Shown one piece after another: positions 36,511 through 44,811 of a stretch of DNA of 64,000 nt. How positions within the stretch are numbered: position 1 is the first letter of the stretch; each line of letters starts with the position of its first letter. A program made the translations under genes and the position numbers. The stretch covers positions 1 to 64,000 of the forward strand of contig NZ_CALBWS010000018.1 of the NCBI RefSeq assembly GCF_937468385.1, in the 5' to 3' direction. The notes beneath the pieces were generated by a model. The model searched no databases and was not told the origin of the DNA. It saw only the letters and a list, made by a program, of their open reading frames with translations. The stretch is from Neobacillus rhizosphaerae (GTDB lineage: Bacteria; Bacillota; Bacilli; Bacillales; Cytobacillaceae).

Positions 36511-36891
36511 ATGGCAAGAAACGCTTATGATGCAAAGGGAATAAAAGCTGCTGGGCCATATTCACATGCAGTAGATGCTGGAAAACTAGTTTATTTATCT
36601 GGTCAAACACCGATAAACGGGGCTTCAGGGGAAATAATGAAAGGTGATATTAAAGCGCAAACGCAGCAATGTTTTGCTAATTTATTTGAAGTATTGGAGT
36701 CAGCAAACCTTAACCATGATGATGTTGTTAAGGTAAATGTATATCTAACAGATATGAATAATTTTTCTGCGATGAATGAAGTATATGAAACCCAATTTTC
36801 TAAACCATTTCCTGCCAGGACGACAGTGGCAGTTTTGGCACTTCCACTTGGCGCAGAGGTAGAAATCGAAATGATTGCCAAAAGGCCATAA
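36511..36891 (+). CDS. ridA: RidA/YjgF family enamine-imine deaminase
   Basis: This 126-residue trimeric enzyme hydrolyses reactive 2-aminoacrylate and related enamines, protecting PLP enzymes. The family pattern is full: AAGPYSHAVDAGKLVYLSGQTP, FEVLESANLNHDDVVKVNVYL and FPARTTVAVLALPLGAEVEIE with the conserved Arg in PARTTV. The ribosome binding site AAAGGGGG precedes the ATG. A strong hairpin follows the stop. Confidence 0.93.
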   Translation: MARNAYDAKGIKAAGPYSHAVDAGKLVYLSGQTPINGASGEIMKGDIKAQTQQCFANLFEVLESANLNHDDVVKVNVYLTDMNNFSAMNEVYETQFSKPFPARTTVAVLALPLGAEVEIEMIAKRP

Positions 36892-36906
36892 AATTTAAAG
36901 GTATCT

Positions 36907-36943
36907 ACAGCAGCCTCCATGGTTAATCTATGGAGGCTGCTGT
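36907..36943 (+). terminator. Hairpin after ridA
   Basis: acagcagcctccat / atggaggctgctgt forms a 14-bp stem. It lacks an immediate T-run (TTTTTTTT comes about 20 bases later), so ending may be partial. Confidence 0.65.
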
Positions 36944-37048
36944 ACTGAAACTCTTAATTAGAAGTTTTTTTTCGCTAATTTATTCAAGTCCTGGGGATAT
37001 CCTTGACTGGACTGGAGAACCATAAGGGGAAAAAAGGTGGTCTTACCG

Positions 37049-37279
37049 ATGAATTTTGATGTGTTTAACGGAAAGCAGAAAGAAGCAAAGGAAAACCTTG
37101 AAGAAATTCTTGAAAGTTCAATTGAAATGGAAGAAGACTTAATGCGAACATATCTGATAACCGCCGAACGGATTCACGATGATGATGAACTGAAGAAACG
37201 TCTCGAAAACTTTGCCGAAGGAAATGCTAAACGAACGAAACAATTGATAGATGAGATGAATGAAAATAAAGAGAAGTAG
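37049..37279 (+). CDS. Small helical protein, unknown
   Basis: This 76-residue acidic protein is almost all helical (EAKENLEEILESSIEMEEDL, LKKRLENFAEGNAKRTKQL). The pattern recalls small four-helix proteins but I recognise no family. The ATG at 37049 has AAGGTGG nine bases upstream. GTG 37037, also in frame, lies inside that ribosome binding site. A terminator-like hairpin follows. Confidence 0.6.
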   Translation: MNFDVFNGKQKEAKENLEEILESSIEMEEDLMRTYLITAERIHDDDELKKRLENFAEGNAKRTKQLIDEMNENKEK

Positions 37280-37287
37280 ATGGAAGC

Positions 37288-37322
37288 TGTGTGGATTCAG
37301 GTGATACCGCAGCTTTTTATGT
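37288..37322 (+). terminator. Terminator of the small helical protein gene
   Basis: aagctg...cagctt with an imperfect inner stem, followed by TTTTATGTTT. Confidence 0.65.
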
Positions 37323-37436
37323 TTAGGAAATGAAGGTTTTAAACCTAATTGAGCATATCGGCATTACTAAGTAAGGATAGGTGGTGTGTGAAATTTGACA
37401 CTTTTGTAAATCTTCTTAATATCTGCTCTTTATCTA

Positions 37437-37466
37437 TTGCTAAAATGGATTCTTCTTGCCTATAAT
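37437..37466 (+). promoter_or_regulatory. SigA-type promoter of the NADH dehydrogenase gene
   Basis: TTGCTA, 18 bases, TATAAT, 36 bases before the ATG. A near-palindrome gtgtgaaatttgacac at about 37386-37401 lies upstream. It resembles but does not fully match a Rex (NADH-sensing) site. Confidence 0.6.
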
Positions 37467-37501
37467 AAAGATAACAATGATTGTGAAGGAGTGAGCAAAC
37501 T

Positions 37502-38689
37502 ATGGAACTTGATAAAAAGAAAGTAGTTATCTTAGGCGGTGGATATGCGGGATTAATGACAGCCGTGACCTTGCAGAAGAAGGTTCATCCTTCCCGAGTC
37601 GAAATCTTTTTGGTCAGCAACCATGATTATCACTACATTACTACCAAGGTTCATGAGGCAGGAGCGGGAACGATTAGCCATGAATCGATTTTATTGCCTA
37701 TCACAGAATTAATCGATGCCGAGAGAGTAACGTTCATACAGGATGAAGTAAAAAAGCTGGATTTAGAACGGAAAAGGGTCGAGTGTAAAAATCACTCATT
37801 AAAATTTGATTATGTTGTTGCAGCCATTGGTGGTACTCCCAAAACCTTTAATATTTCTGGATTAAAGGAACATGGCTTCTTTTTGTTCGATTGGGAAGGG
37901 ACGTACCGATTACGAAAGCATATTGAAGAACAATTTCAGCAATATAGTCAAAATCCTATTGGCGAGTTGAATTTGGTTATTGGTGGAACAGGATTTACTG
38001 GAATGGAATTTATCCATGAACTTAAGAACAGCATCCCTGCGCTTTGCGAGCAGTATACAGTGAACCCGGAAAACGTACACATGATTGTCGTAGAGCCTAA
38101 CCAAGAAATTTTGCATGGTTATCCTGATCTAATAGTGGCAGACGCGGTAAATTCATTGAATAAAATGTCCTGCGAATTTATCATTGGTGTTCCGGTAACA
38201 AAAGTTGAGAAGGATAAGGTTATTTTACAGGACGGCAGGGAAATTCCAACAACGACAATAATCTGGGCAGGTGGAATCAAGGGGAATCCGTTATTTGAGG
38301 GATTCGGCTTTGAATTGATGGATGGACGAGTGAGGCTTAACGAGTATTGTGAAGTGCCAGGCTTCCAAGATGTCTATGTATTAGGGGACGCCTCGGTAAG
38401 TTTCAATGATAAGGGAGAGCCCTACCCACCAACAGCGCAGATCGCCATTCAACAAGGACAGTATTGTGCCTATAATATTGCGATGAAAATATATGCACAA
38501 CCTGTAAAGCCATTTCACTATATTTATAGAGGCACCGTCATGTCATTAGGAAAAGGGAAAGCATCGGGGATCGTGTATGACCATCACATCAACGGCCGGT
38601 TCGCCGCCTTTATGAAATGGGTAATTGAGATGCGCTATTATTTCATGTTAGGCGGAATTCCGTTAGTCAGGAAACAGTGGAAACACTGA
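37502..38689 (+). CDS. ndh: Type II NADH dehydrogenase-like FAD oxidoreductase
   Basis: This 395-residue enzyme of the NDH-2 family passes electrons from NADH to the quinone pool without pumping protons. The FAD-binding start is VVILGGGYAGLMTAVTL, the NADH-binding motif LVIGGTGFTGMEF, and the second FAD motif FQDVYVLGDASV. A C-terminal amphipathic stretch (MKWVIEMRYYFMLGGI) probably binds the membrane. Size equals B. subtilis Ndh (YjlD, 392). Paralogues YumB and YutJ are also possible. The ribosome binding site GAAGGAGTGAG precedes the ATG. Confidence 0.85.
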   Translation: MELDKKKVVILGGGYAGLMTAVTLQKKVHPSRVEIFLVSNHDYHYITTKVHEAGAGTISHESILLPITELIDAERVTFIQDEVKKLDLERKRVECKNHSLKFDYVVAAIGGTPKTFNISGLKEHGFFLFDWEGTYRLRKHIEEQFQQYSQNPIGELNLVIGGTGFTGMEFIHELKNSIPALCEQYTVNPENVHMIVVEPNQEILHGYPDLIVADAVNSLNKMSCEFIIGVPVTKVEKDKVILQDGREIPTTTIIWAGGIKGNPLFEGFGFELMDGRVRLNEYCEVPGFQDVYVLGDASVSFNDKGEPYPPTAQIAIQQGQYCAYNIAMKIYAQPVKPFHYIYRGTVMSLGKGKASGIVYDHHINGRFAAFMKWVIEMRYYFMLGGIPLVRKQWKH

Positions 38690-38711
38690 GATAAACCCTT
38701 CTTTTAAAAAT

Positions 38712-39157
38712 CCGAAAAAAGAGAGCAAAAGCCGAAGTAGAAGGGCTCTACGTAGGTATTCGCCCGAAAAAAAAGAGCAAAAGCCGAAGTAGAAGTGCTC
38801 TACGTAGGTATTCGCCCGAAAAAAGAGAGCAAAAGCCGAAGTAGGAGTGCTCTACGTAGGTAATCGGCCGAAAAAAAGAGCAAAAGCCGATGTAGAAGCA
38901 CTCTACGTAGGTATTCGCCCGAAAAAAGAGAGCCAAAGCCGAAGTAGAAGGGCTCTACGTAGGTAATCGGCCGAAAAAAGAGAGCCAAAGCCGAAGTAGA
39001 AGTGCTCTACGTAGGTATTCGCCCGAAAAAAAAGGGCAAAAGCCGAAGTAGAAGTGCTCTACGTAGGTATTCGCCCGAAAAAAGAGAGCAAAAGCCGAAG
39101 TAGAAGTGCTCTACGTAGGTATTCGCCCGAAAAAAGAGAGCAAAAGCCGAAGTAGGT
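38712..39157. repeat. Nine-unit 52-bp tandem repeat array
   Basis: Units start (ccga) at 38712, 38764, 38816, 38868, 38919, 38971, 39023, 39075 and 39127. All are 52 bases apart except one of 51. Each reads ccgaaaaaagagagcaaaag, then ccgaagtagaag, then a gctct block with the palindrome ctacgtag, then gtattcgcc or gtaatcggc. The last unit is cut short and ends at a tight gtagg...cctac inverted repeat. Whole units are conserved, so these are not repeat-spacer pairs. 52 is not a multiple of three, which speaks against coding. Confidence 0.9.
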
Positions 39158-39167
39158 GGATCCTACG

Positions 39168-39214
39168 ACTACGCCTCTGTCTTCGCCTTATGAGACTCGC
39201 CAATCGGCGAGTTT
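39168..39214 (+). repeat. Short intergenic cassette, copy 2, with terminator hairpin
   Basis: It shares actacgcctctgtcttcgcc and cggcgagttt with 58-102. Here the stem actcgcc/ggcgagt (39195-39212) is perfect and followed by TTTTC, so it works as a terminator for the tandem-repeat region and the upstream gene. Confidence 0.75.
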
Positions 39215-39336
39215 TCTTTATTTATAAAATACAAACTGCAATTGATAAAATAGTGATTTAATTATTGTTTCAACATGGTACAAGGGTATAAGGTAAGAGA
39301 GGATAGTATTTGGAACATAAACTGGGGGTTATTTAA

Positions 39337-40248
39337 TTGATAAAAATTGGAGTCATCGGGCTTGGTGATATTGCGCAAAAGGCCTATCTGCCGGTCTACA
39401 GTACTATGAAGGATGTTGAATTTCATTTTTATACAAGAAATCAAGAAAAGCTAAGATCTATTGGTGCGAAATATCGTTTTGACCATCTTCATGCTGAGCT
39501 TGAGTCATTAGTCAGCAGCGGCATTGTTGGTGCTTTCGTCCATTCTTCGACATCTTCCCATGAGGAAATTGTTCAGTGGCTGCTTATCCGCGGTATTCAT
39601 GTGTTTGTCGATAAGCCAATCACAGACAATTATAAGGGAGCGAAAAGACTTGTAGAGCTTGCGGATGAGAAAGGTCTAATTCTCATGACAGGTTTTAATC
39701 GCAGATACGCACCTTCCTACCGAAAATTGAAGGAAGTCGCCAAGCCAAATATGGTTATCGTCCAGAAAAACCGCAAAGGTCTTCCGGGCGAGCCAAGAAC
39801 CTTTATTTTTGATGATTTCATTCATGTTGTTGATACGATGAGATATTTATATCCGCACCCGATTGAGAAACTCCTCGTGAACGGGCGGATGGAGGGAGAT
39901 ACACTTTATCACGTTGTCATTCAGTTTATCGCTCAAGGTGCGACAGCCATCGGGATAATGAATCGAGATAATGGGACGAACGAGGAAGTTGTCCAAGTCA
40001 TGGGCCCTTTGGAGAAAAGAACCGTTTCTAATGTCTCGCATCTGTTGATATCAAAAGATATGGAAAATATCGAGATCAGGAGTGGTGATTGGGAACCAAC
40101 CTTAATGAAACGTGGCTTTGAGCAAATGGTCGGGGATTTCATTCATGCTGTTCACACTAATTCCTTGCCAATGATTTCAGCTTGGGACGCGCTGGAGACA
40201 CATGAAATATGTGAAAAGATCATCATGAAATTAGCTGAAAAGCACTAA
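39337..40248 (+). CDS. Gfo/Idh/MocA family oxidoreductase
   Basis: This 303-residue protein has an N-terminal NAD(P)-binding Rossmann motif IGVIGLGDIAQKAYLPVY, the family's catalytic lysine region HVFVDKPITDN, and a C-terminal sheet domain (TLMKRGFEQMVGDFIHAV). The usual substrates are sugars or inositols, but none can be assigned. The TTG start is preceded by ACTGGGGGTT. It is a single gene, with the terminator hairpin of the cassette upstream. Confidence 0.8.
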   Translation: MIKIGVIGLGDIAQKAYLPVYSTMKDVEFHFYTRNQEKLRSIGAKYRFDHLHAELESLVSSGIVGAFVHSSTSSHEEIVQWLLIRGIHVFVDKPITDNYKGAKRLVELADEKGLILMTGFNRRYAPSYRKLKEVAKPNMVIVQKNRKGLPGEPRTFIFDDFIHVVDTMRYLYPHPIEKLLVNGRMEGDTLYHVVIQFIAQGATAIGIMNRDNGTNEEVVQVMGPLEKRTVSNVSHLLISKDMENIEIRSGDWEPTLMKRGFEQMVGDFIHAVHTNSLPMISAWDALETHEICEKIIMKLAEKH

Positions 40249-40324
40249 CCATGTCTTTAGGCATTCAATGTAAAATACCTTTGAATACGGAATGGGATTT
40301 TTAGTTATTTGTCGGGAATTTGTT

Positions 40325-40353
40325 AAGATTCCTCCGGAACAAGGAAGAATCTT
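40325..40353. promoter_or_regulatory. Inverted repeat before the YgbA-type gene
   Basis: aagattcct ... aggaagaatctt forms AAGATTC/GAATCTT arms with further pairing inside, 60 bases upstream of the start. The arms resemble NO-responsive NsrR half-sites (AAGAT...ATCTT), but the spacing is longer. It could be an operator or a hairpin. Confidence 0.4.
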
Positions 40354-40412
40354 ATGCTATGGTCAAATTAGATAATTAGTTGTTTCAATCCAGTTTAAGG
40401 GGAGTTATTACC

Positions 40413-40736
40413 ATGAAAAAACTACCTAAAGAACCGAACAATGGTCCGAATATTCAAAAGGAAAGAGAAATTGTCAACGAAATGATTCGGTTATATTGTC
40501 GAAAGAAGCATCATCATGATGAGCTTTGCAAGGAATGCCAGGATTTAAAGGACTATGCTTTATTGCGCCTTTCCCTCTGCCGGTTTGGTGAAGAAAAAAG
40601 TGCCTGCTCCAACTGCAAAGTCCATTGCTATAAACCTATTTTTCGTCAAAAGATGAAGACCGTAATGCGCCATACTGGCCCATGGATGCTATTGTATCAT
40701 CCGATTTATTCTGTTAAACATCTGTTAAATAGGTGA
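40413..40736 (+). CDS. ygbA: YgbA-type 'nitrous oxide-stimulated promoter' family protein
   Basis: This protein of about 107 residues is Cys-rich with six cysteines (LYCRKKHHHDELCKECQDL, LCRFGEEKSACSNCKVHCYKP). The pattern fits a metal- or cluster-binding member of the YgbA family, whose E. coli relative is induced by nitric oxide through NsrR and supports recovery from NO stress. The start at 40413 follows AAGGGGAG and is chosen over the in-frame 40380. An inverted repeat upstream may be the operator. Its biochemical activity is unknown. Confidence 0.75.
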   Translation: MKKLPKEPNNGPNIQKEREIVNEMIRLYCRKKHHHDELCKECQDLKDYALLRLSLCRFGEEKSACSNCKVHCYKPIFRQKMKTVMRHTGPWMLLYHPIYSVKHLLNR

Positions 40737-40823
40737 AGGCAAGGAGGGGATTTCTGCAGGCTGTCAAAAACCAATCAAGAGAGGTCCTTAAATTCTAACG
40801 AGGTCAGTTGATTTGTAGATATG

Positions 40824-40862
40824 AAAAAAGGTGTCGTGCCTCTTGATTGGAGGCAGACACCC
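40824..40862 (-). terminator. Terminator of the POT transporter gene
   Basis: On the minus strand, ggtgtctgcctc / gaggcacgacacc (one bulge) is followed by TTTTTT. The stem is built from a GGTGTC...GACACC motif like the recurrent palindrome. Confidence 0.85.
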
Positions 40863-40874
40863 TGAATAATTTTC

Positions 40875-42365
40875 TTAGCGAACGCCTTTCATGAAGCCCT
40901 GAATTTTCGGTGCAAACATGAAAAGAATAATACCGAGTACGATTGAAACTCCACCGATGACACCAAAGTAGATCATTTCGTTTTCAACTGAGTAAAATCT
41001 AACGACTTGCGCATTGAGTGCTTGTGCTGCAGCATTTGATAAGAACCATAAGCTCATCGTTTGTGCTGAGAAGGCTGCAGGTGCTAACTTAGTAGTAGCT
41101 GATAATCCTACAGGCGATAAGCATAATTCACCAAATACACAAATTAAATAACTTAAGACAAGCCATAAAGGATTCACCAAAGCATCTGAACCGCCAAAGT
41201 AAGCTGGCATTAGAATTACTAGGAATGATACCCCTGAGAAAAGCAGTGCGAACGAAAACTTTTGCGGGATCGTTGGCTGACGTTTCCCTAACTTTACCCA
41301 CATCCAAGCAAATATAGGTGCAAAAATAATAATAAATAATGGGTTTAATGATTGAAACCATGCTGGCGAAATATGAATTCCTGCAAAGTTTAATTGCGTA
41401 CGTTCATCTGCATAATTGGCAAGTATGCTTGAGCCTTGCTCTTGAATAGACCAAAACATAACCGATGCAATAAATAGCGGAATATAAGCTATGATACGTG
41501 AACGTTCTACAGCTGTTGTTTTAGGGCTGCGGTACATGACAACAAAATATAAAGTCGGAATCAAAACACCAAGAATTGTCACTAGATTGATGAAGCCTTT
41601 AAACGTTAGCAGTCCCCTTGGGATTAAAACACCACATAAAACAGCAAGAATTACTGCGATTATGCCAAAAATAGTAAAGATTTTTTTCTTTTCAGTTGGT
41701 GACATTGGATTTGATACCATTGTACCAGCAATGCCAAGGTTTTTCTTTTTTGTAAAATTAAAAACTAATAGTCCAAAAAACATACCGACAGCGGCAATAC
41801 CAAAACCTAAGTGGAAGCTATAGTCCATTACTCCTCCAATAATTAGTGGAGAGAGAAATGCTCCCATGTTTATACCCATAACAAAAATGGTAAAACCAGC
41901 ATCACGACGATTGTCTTCTTCACTGTACATTTCACCGACAACAGTAGAAACGTTTGGCTTAAGCAATCCTGTACCAAGGACAATCAATACCATGGATACG
42001 AAGAACATGGTTACACTTCCAGGAATAGCTAGAACAATGTGACCAAACATAATCAATACTCCACCGTAAAACACTGATTTTGAAGTACCGAACATTCGGT
42101 CAGCTAACCAGCCGCCAATAATTCCGGACATATAAACAAGTGATCCGTAAATGGACATGATAGACAGTGCAAGGGTTTTATCAAGACCCAATCCACCTTT
42201 GGAGACTTCGTAGTACATATAGAATACGAGGATAGCCCTCATTCCATAATATGAAAAGCGTTCCCAAAACTCCGTAAAGAAAAGTGTAAATAATCCCTTA
42301 GGGTGTCCGAAGAACCCGCTCTGAGGCACACTATCCACAATTTTCTGTCTATTCAAATTTGACAT
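40875..42365 (-). CDS. Proton-dependent oligopeptide (POT/PTR2) transporter
   Basis: This 496-residue membrane symporter takes up di- and tripeptides with protons. It has about fourteen hydrophobic helices, the PTR2 signature ExxERFxYY in FTEFWERFSYYGMRAILVF, and GGWLADRMFG. The second half has the SIQEQGSSILANYAD segment seen in bacterial POT proteins (DtpT/YclF type). The ATG at 42365 follows AGGAGGTT. With the ABC peptide importer at 47.8-53.9 kb, peptide uptake is doubly served. Confidence 0.88.
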   Translation of the reverse strand: MSNLNRQKIVDSVPQSGFFGHPKGLFTLFFTEFWERFSYYGMRAILVFYMYYEVSKGGLGLDKTLALSIMSIYGSLVYMSGIIGGWLADRMFGTSKSVFYGGVLIMFGHIVLAIPGSVTMFFVSMVLIVLGTGLLKPNVSTVVGEMYSEEDNRRDAGFTIFVMGINMGAFLSPLIIGGVMDYSFHLGFGIAAVGMFFGLLVFNFTKKKNLGIAGTMVSNPMSPTEKKKIFTIFGIIAVILAVLCGVLIPRGLLTFKGFINLVTILGVLIPTLYFVVMYRSPKTTAVERSRIIAYIPLFIASVMFWSIQEQGSSILANYADERTQLNFAGIHISPAWFQSLNPLFIIIFAPIFAWMWVKLGKRQPTIPQKFSFALLFSGVSFLVILMPAYFGGSDALVNPLWLVLSYLICVFGELCLSPVGLSATTKLAPAAFSAQTMSLWFLSNAAAQALNAQVVRFYSVENEMIYFGVIGGVSIVLGIILFMFAPKIQGFMKGVR

Positions 42366-42629
42366 GTTACAACCTCCTTTTATTATACTATAATACTTTT
42401 TGAAGTTTTAGCTTGTCAAAAACAATTTTTAGGAAAATAGGCGATAAAGTATTGGAATACTTGATATAACTGTATTATGAAGAATTTTAAATATAGAAAA
42501 AAGTTTTTTTGAAATAGTAAATAAATTCGGATTTGAGTGAATTTTTCATTCTTAATGGATAAACTCATTAAAAAGTGGAATAAGTGATGAGGAGAAAAGA
42601 AGCTTCGCGCTCCACCGTTAATAAACGCA

Positions 42630-42665
42630 TAAAAGCCCTCATTGTCAATAAACAATTAAGGGCTT
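42630..42665 (-). terminator. Terminator of the UvrC-like gene
   Basis: On the minus strand, agcccttaattgt / gacaatgagggct is followed by TTTTATG. It overlaps the stop codon. Confidence 0.8.
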
Positions 42666-43824
42666 AGTATAGGAAACTATTTAATAGGTCACTATTAAAC
42701 TCTCTTGGAGTGGATTTATTTGCTACCGATACTTTCGATTTGGCTATCATCTTAACTAAAGTATCTCCCAAGGCTTCAGCTAGTTTAGGATTGGTGTCCG
42801 TCTTAAACCATTTTTTAGGAATAATCTTATAACAGCAATTGCTGCTTTTTAAATAGCTGTAGATAATCTGCGCTTCATCTACTTCATCCTTTCTAACTTC
42901 AAAGGATGTGGGATGTGCCTCGTTCGAAAAATAGGTGAACGTATTCATTTTTATCATCTCAACCAGTTGTTCTAAATTTGTGCCTGCTAATTGATATTTT
43001 TTGCTAAATAGAACTTGATTCCCTTTAATCAGAAATAGTTTAATCGAGTCGCCAGTTAACGGTTCAAGGACGGCAATATTTTTATTGGCTTCAGTGAATT
43101 CAATAATTTGCTCTTTTTTGATAAGGAAGTTTATCGCATCGAGAAAATCTCTATACTTTGCTGCAGTTTCAAAATCAAAATTCTCAGCAGCAAGTGCCAT
43201 TGTTTGCTTCATTTCTACAAGTATGCTCGTGTTAGTGCCTGTTAATAAAGCGATGATTTTGTTTATTATAGTATTGTACTCTGTCACAGCACTGGGAGAA
43301 CCGGTGCACGTACCGATACACAATCCTAAAGAATAGTTTAAACATGGTGTGTTCTTATTACTAGGGCTGCTGCAGTTTATTTTATAGAATTCTTTGATGC
43401 CTTGAATGGCTTTTTCCACTGTATGTTTACTGGTAAACGGACCGAAAGAAAGATAGCCGTCCTTTTCAGGACTATTGGTCATTTCTAATCTACGATTGTT
43501 ATCATCCTTATGAATTAGGATATAAGTGTACGATTGTGGATTTTTCATTTTTTTATTAAATAATGGTTTTATTTTCTGTATTAATTTACATTCCAGTAAA
43601 AAGGCTTCAAATTCAGTATCGGTGAGAATTAATTCAAAATCCTTTATGTTGGCTTTAAGCTTTTTAATCTTCTCTGAATGTGCGTTTGAGTTTTGAAAGT
43701 AGGAACGAACTCTGTTTTTTAGATTTTTGGCTTTCCCCACATAAATGATTCTTGCAGAAGAATCTTTCATTAGATAAACTCCTGGGGATGAGGGGAGATT
43801 TTTTACCTTGTCTTTTAAATTCAT
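42664..43824 (-). CDS. UvrC-like GIY-YIG nuclease lacking the C-terminal half
   Basis: This 386-residue protein has a UvrC-type GIY-YIG nuclease domain at residues 10-95 (GVYLMKDSSARIIYVGKAKNLKNRV). The UvrC cysteine motif CLNYSLGLCIGTC follows, then a UVR helical motif (EMKQTMALAAENFDFETAAKYRDF). The C-terminal RNase-H-like endonuclease and helix-hairpin-helix of full UvrC (about 600 residues) are absent. In this it resembles Cho-like or dedicated short homologues. It probably makes only the 3' incision in DNA repair, or has another role. The ATG at 43824 is in a normal setting. It is monocistronic, so it is not simply a truncated uvrC by frameshift: its C-terminus ends cleanly. Confidence 0.85.
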   Translation of the reverse strand: MNLKDKVKNLPSSPGVYLMKDSSARIIYVGKAKNLKNRVRSYFQNSNAHSEKIKKLKANIKDFELILTDTEFEAFLLECKLIQKIKPLFNKKMKNPQSYTYILIHKDDNNRRLEMTNSPEKDGYLSFGPFTSKHTVEKAIQGIKEFYKINCSSPSNKNTPCLNYSLGLCIGTCTGSPSAVTEYNTIINKIIALLTGTNTSILVEMKQTMALAAENFDFETAAKYRDFLDAINFLIKKEQIIEFTEANKNIAVLEPLTGDSIKLFLIKGNQVLFSKKYQLAGTNLEQLVEMIKMNTFTYFSNEAHPTSFEVRKDEVDEAQIIYSYLKSSNCCYKIIPKKWFKTDTNPKLAEALGDTLVKMIAKSKVSVANKSTPREFNSDLLNSFLY

Positions 43825-44038
43825 AGGAATTCTTCCCTTCCCATACTTTAAATCGCTATCATTTTACCACAAGTATGGAATCTGCTAAACAATGTTTTTA
43901 AATCGAATTAGATAAAAAGAAGTATAATCGGGTATTCATTATTGGTGCAGATTAGGGAGATAGACAAAATAATAGTCGTATTGGCATCAAGTCATATGTG
44001 ATATGATAATTGTATATCCAAAAAAAGGAGAATTTACT

Positions 44039-44662
44039 ATGGGCGAAAAAGTAGATTATAAGAAAACTTATAAACACATTTATCTTCCAAAAACGACACC
44101 TGCTATTATTGATGTGCCGAAGATGCCATATTTAATGATTAGTGGTAAAGGAGATCCAAATGGGGAAGCGTTTGCTGAGGCTACTGGAGCTTTATACAGT
44201 TTGAGTTATGCGGTGAAAATGTCCTATAAAAGTAAGTTTGTCCCTGATGGATACTATGAATATACAGTGTTTCCGCTCGAGGGAGTTTGGGACTTAATTG
44301 ATAAGTCAAAACCTACCAGTGATAAGGAGAATTACCAATACACCATTATGATTCGACAGCCCAACTTTCTAACAGATGAATTATTTGCGAAATTTTTAGA
44401 GCTGACGAAAAAGAAAAAGCCAAACCCCTTACTCGAAAAGGTTAGCTTTAATGAATTAACAGATGGGTTATGTTGCCAAATGCTGCACCTAGGGAGTTTT
44501 GATGGAGAATCAGAAAGTTTTGCGAAGATGAAGTCCTTTTGTGAAATAAACGGATATAATCGGACTAGCAAAACTCATCGTGAAATCTACCTATCCGATC
44601 CCCGAAAGACAGAGGCAGCAAAGCTAAAGACAGTTTTAAGATTCTCTGTTCAAAAACGATAA
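44039..44662 (+). CDS. GyrI-like small-molecule-binding domain protein
   Basis: This protein of about 207 residues has the SOUL/GyrI-like fold (DVPKMPYLMISGKGDPNG, YEYTVFPLEGVWDL, HREIYLSDPRKTEAAKLKTVLRF). The C-terminal pattern is typical of stand-alone GyrI-like proteins linked to drug binding or resistance. The start at 44039 follows AAAGGAGAA; the in-frame 44003 lacks a ribosome binding site. The next gene, Mta, responds to drugs too, so both may act in drug response. Confidence 0.8.
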   Translation: MGEKVDYKKTYKHIYLPKTTPAIIDVPKMPYLMISGKGDPNGEAFAEATGALYSLSYAVKMSYKSKFVPDGYYEYTVFPLEGVWDLIDKSKPTSDKENYQYTIMIRQPNFLTDELFAKFLELTKKKKPNPLLEKVSFNELTDGLCCQMLHLGSFDGESESFAKMKSFCEINGYNRTSKTHREIYLSDPRKTEAAKLKTVLRFSVQKR

Positions 44663-44680
44663 AATTCAAAATCAGAAATG

Positions 44681-44724
44681 GTGCCTGACACTGCAAATGG
44701 ATATTTGTGGTGTCAGGCACTTTT
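44681..44724 (+). terminator. Terminator built on the GGTGCCTGACAC palindrome
   Basis: gtgcctgacac / gtgtcaggcac with further pairing tgcaaat / atttgtg and a TTTT tail. Another copy of the recurrent motif. Confidence 0.85.
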
Positions 44725-44759
44725 ATGCTTGTGTTTTGAAAAAATAGGCATAATAGTGA

Positions 44760-44790
44760 TTGACATTGACGTTGCGTAAAGGTGTATCGT
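44760..44790 (+). promoter_or_regulatory. MerR-type promoter of mta with 19-bp spacer
   Basis: TTGACA, 19-bp spacer, TATCGT. The long spacer holds the partly palindromic gacgttgcgtaaaggtgt, as expected for a promoter that a MerR-family protein (Mta itself) untwists to activate. Confidence 0.75.
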
Positions 44791-44811
44791 AAGTTTTAAG
44801 GAGGTGAATGG

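Noticed and set aside
38748..38988. Two overlapping minus-strand reading frames of about 62 codons across the tandem array
   Set aside because: They arise from the repetition itself. The unit length is not a multiple of three and there is no ribosome binding site.
38712..39157. CRISPR-like array
   Set aside because: The full 52-bp unit is conserved, with no variable spacers and no cas genes anywhere in the window.
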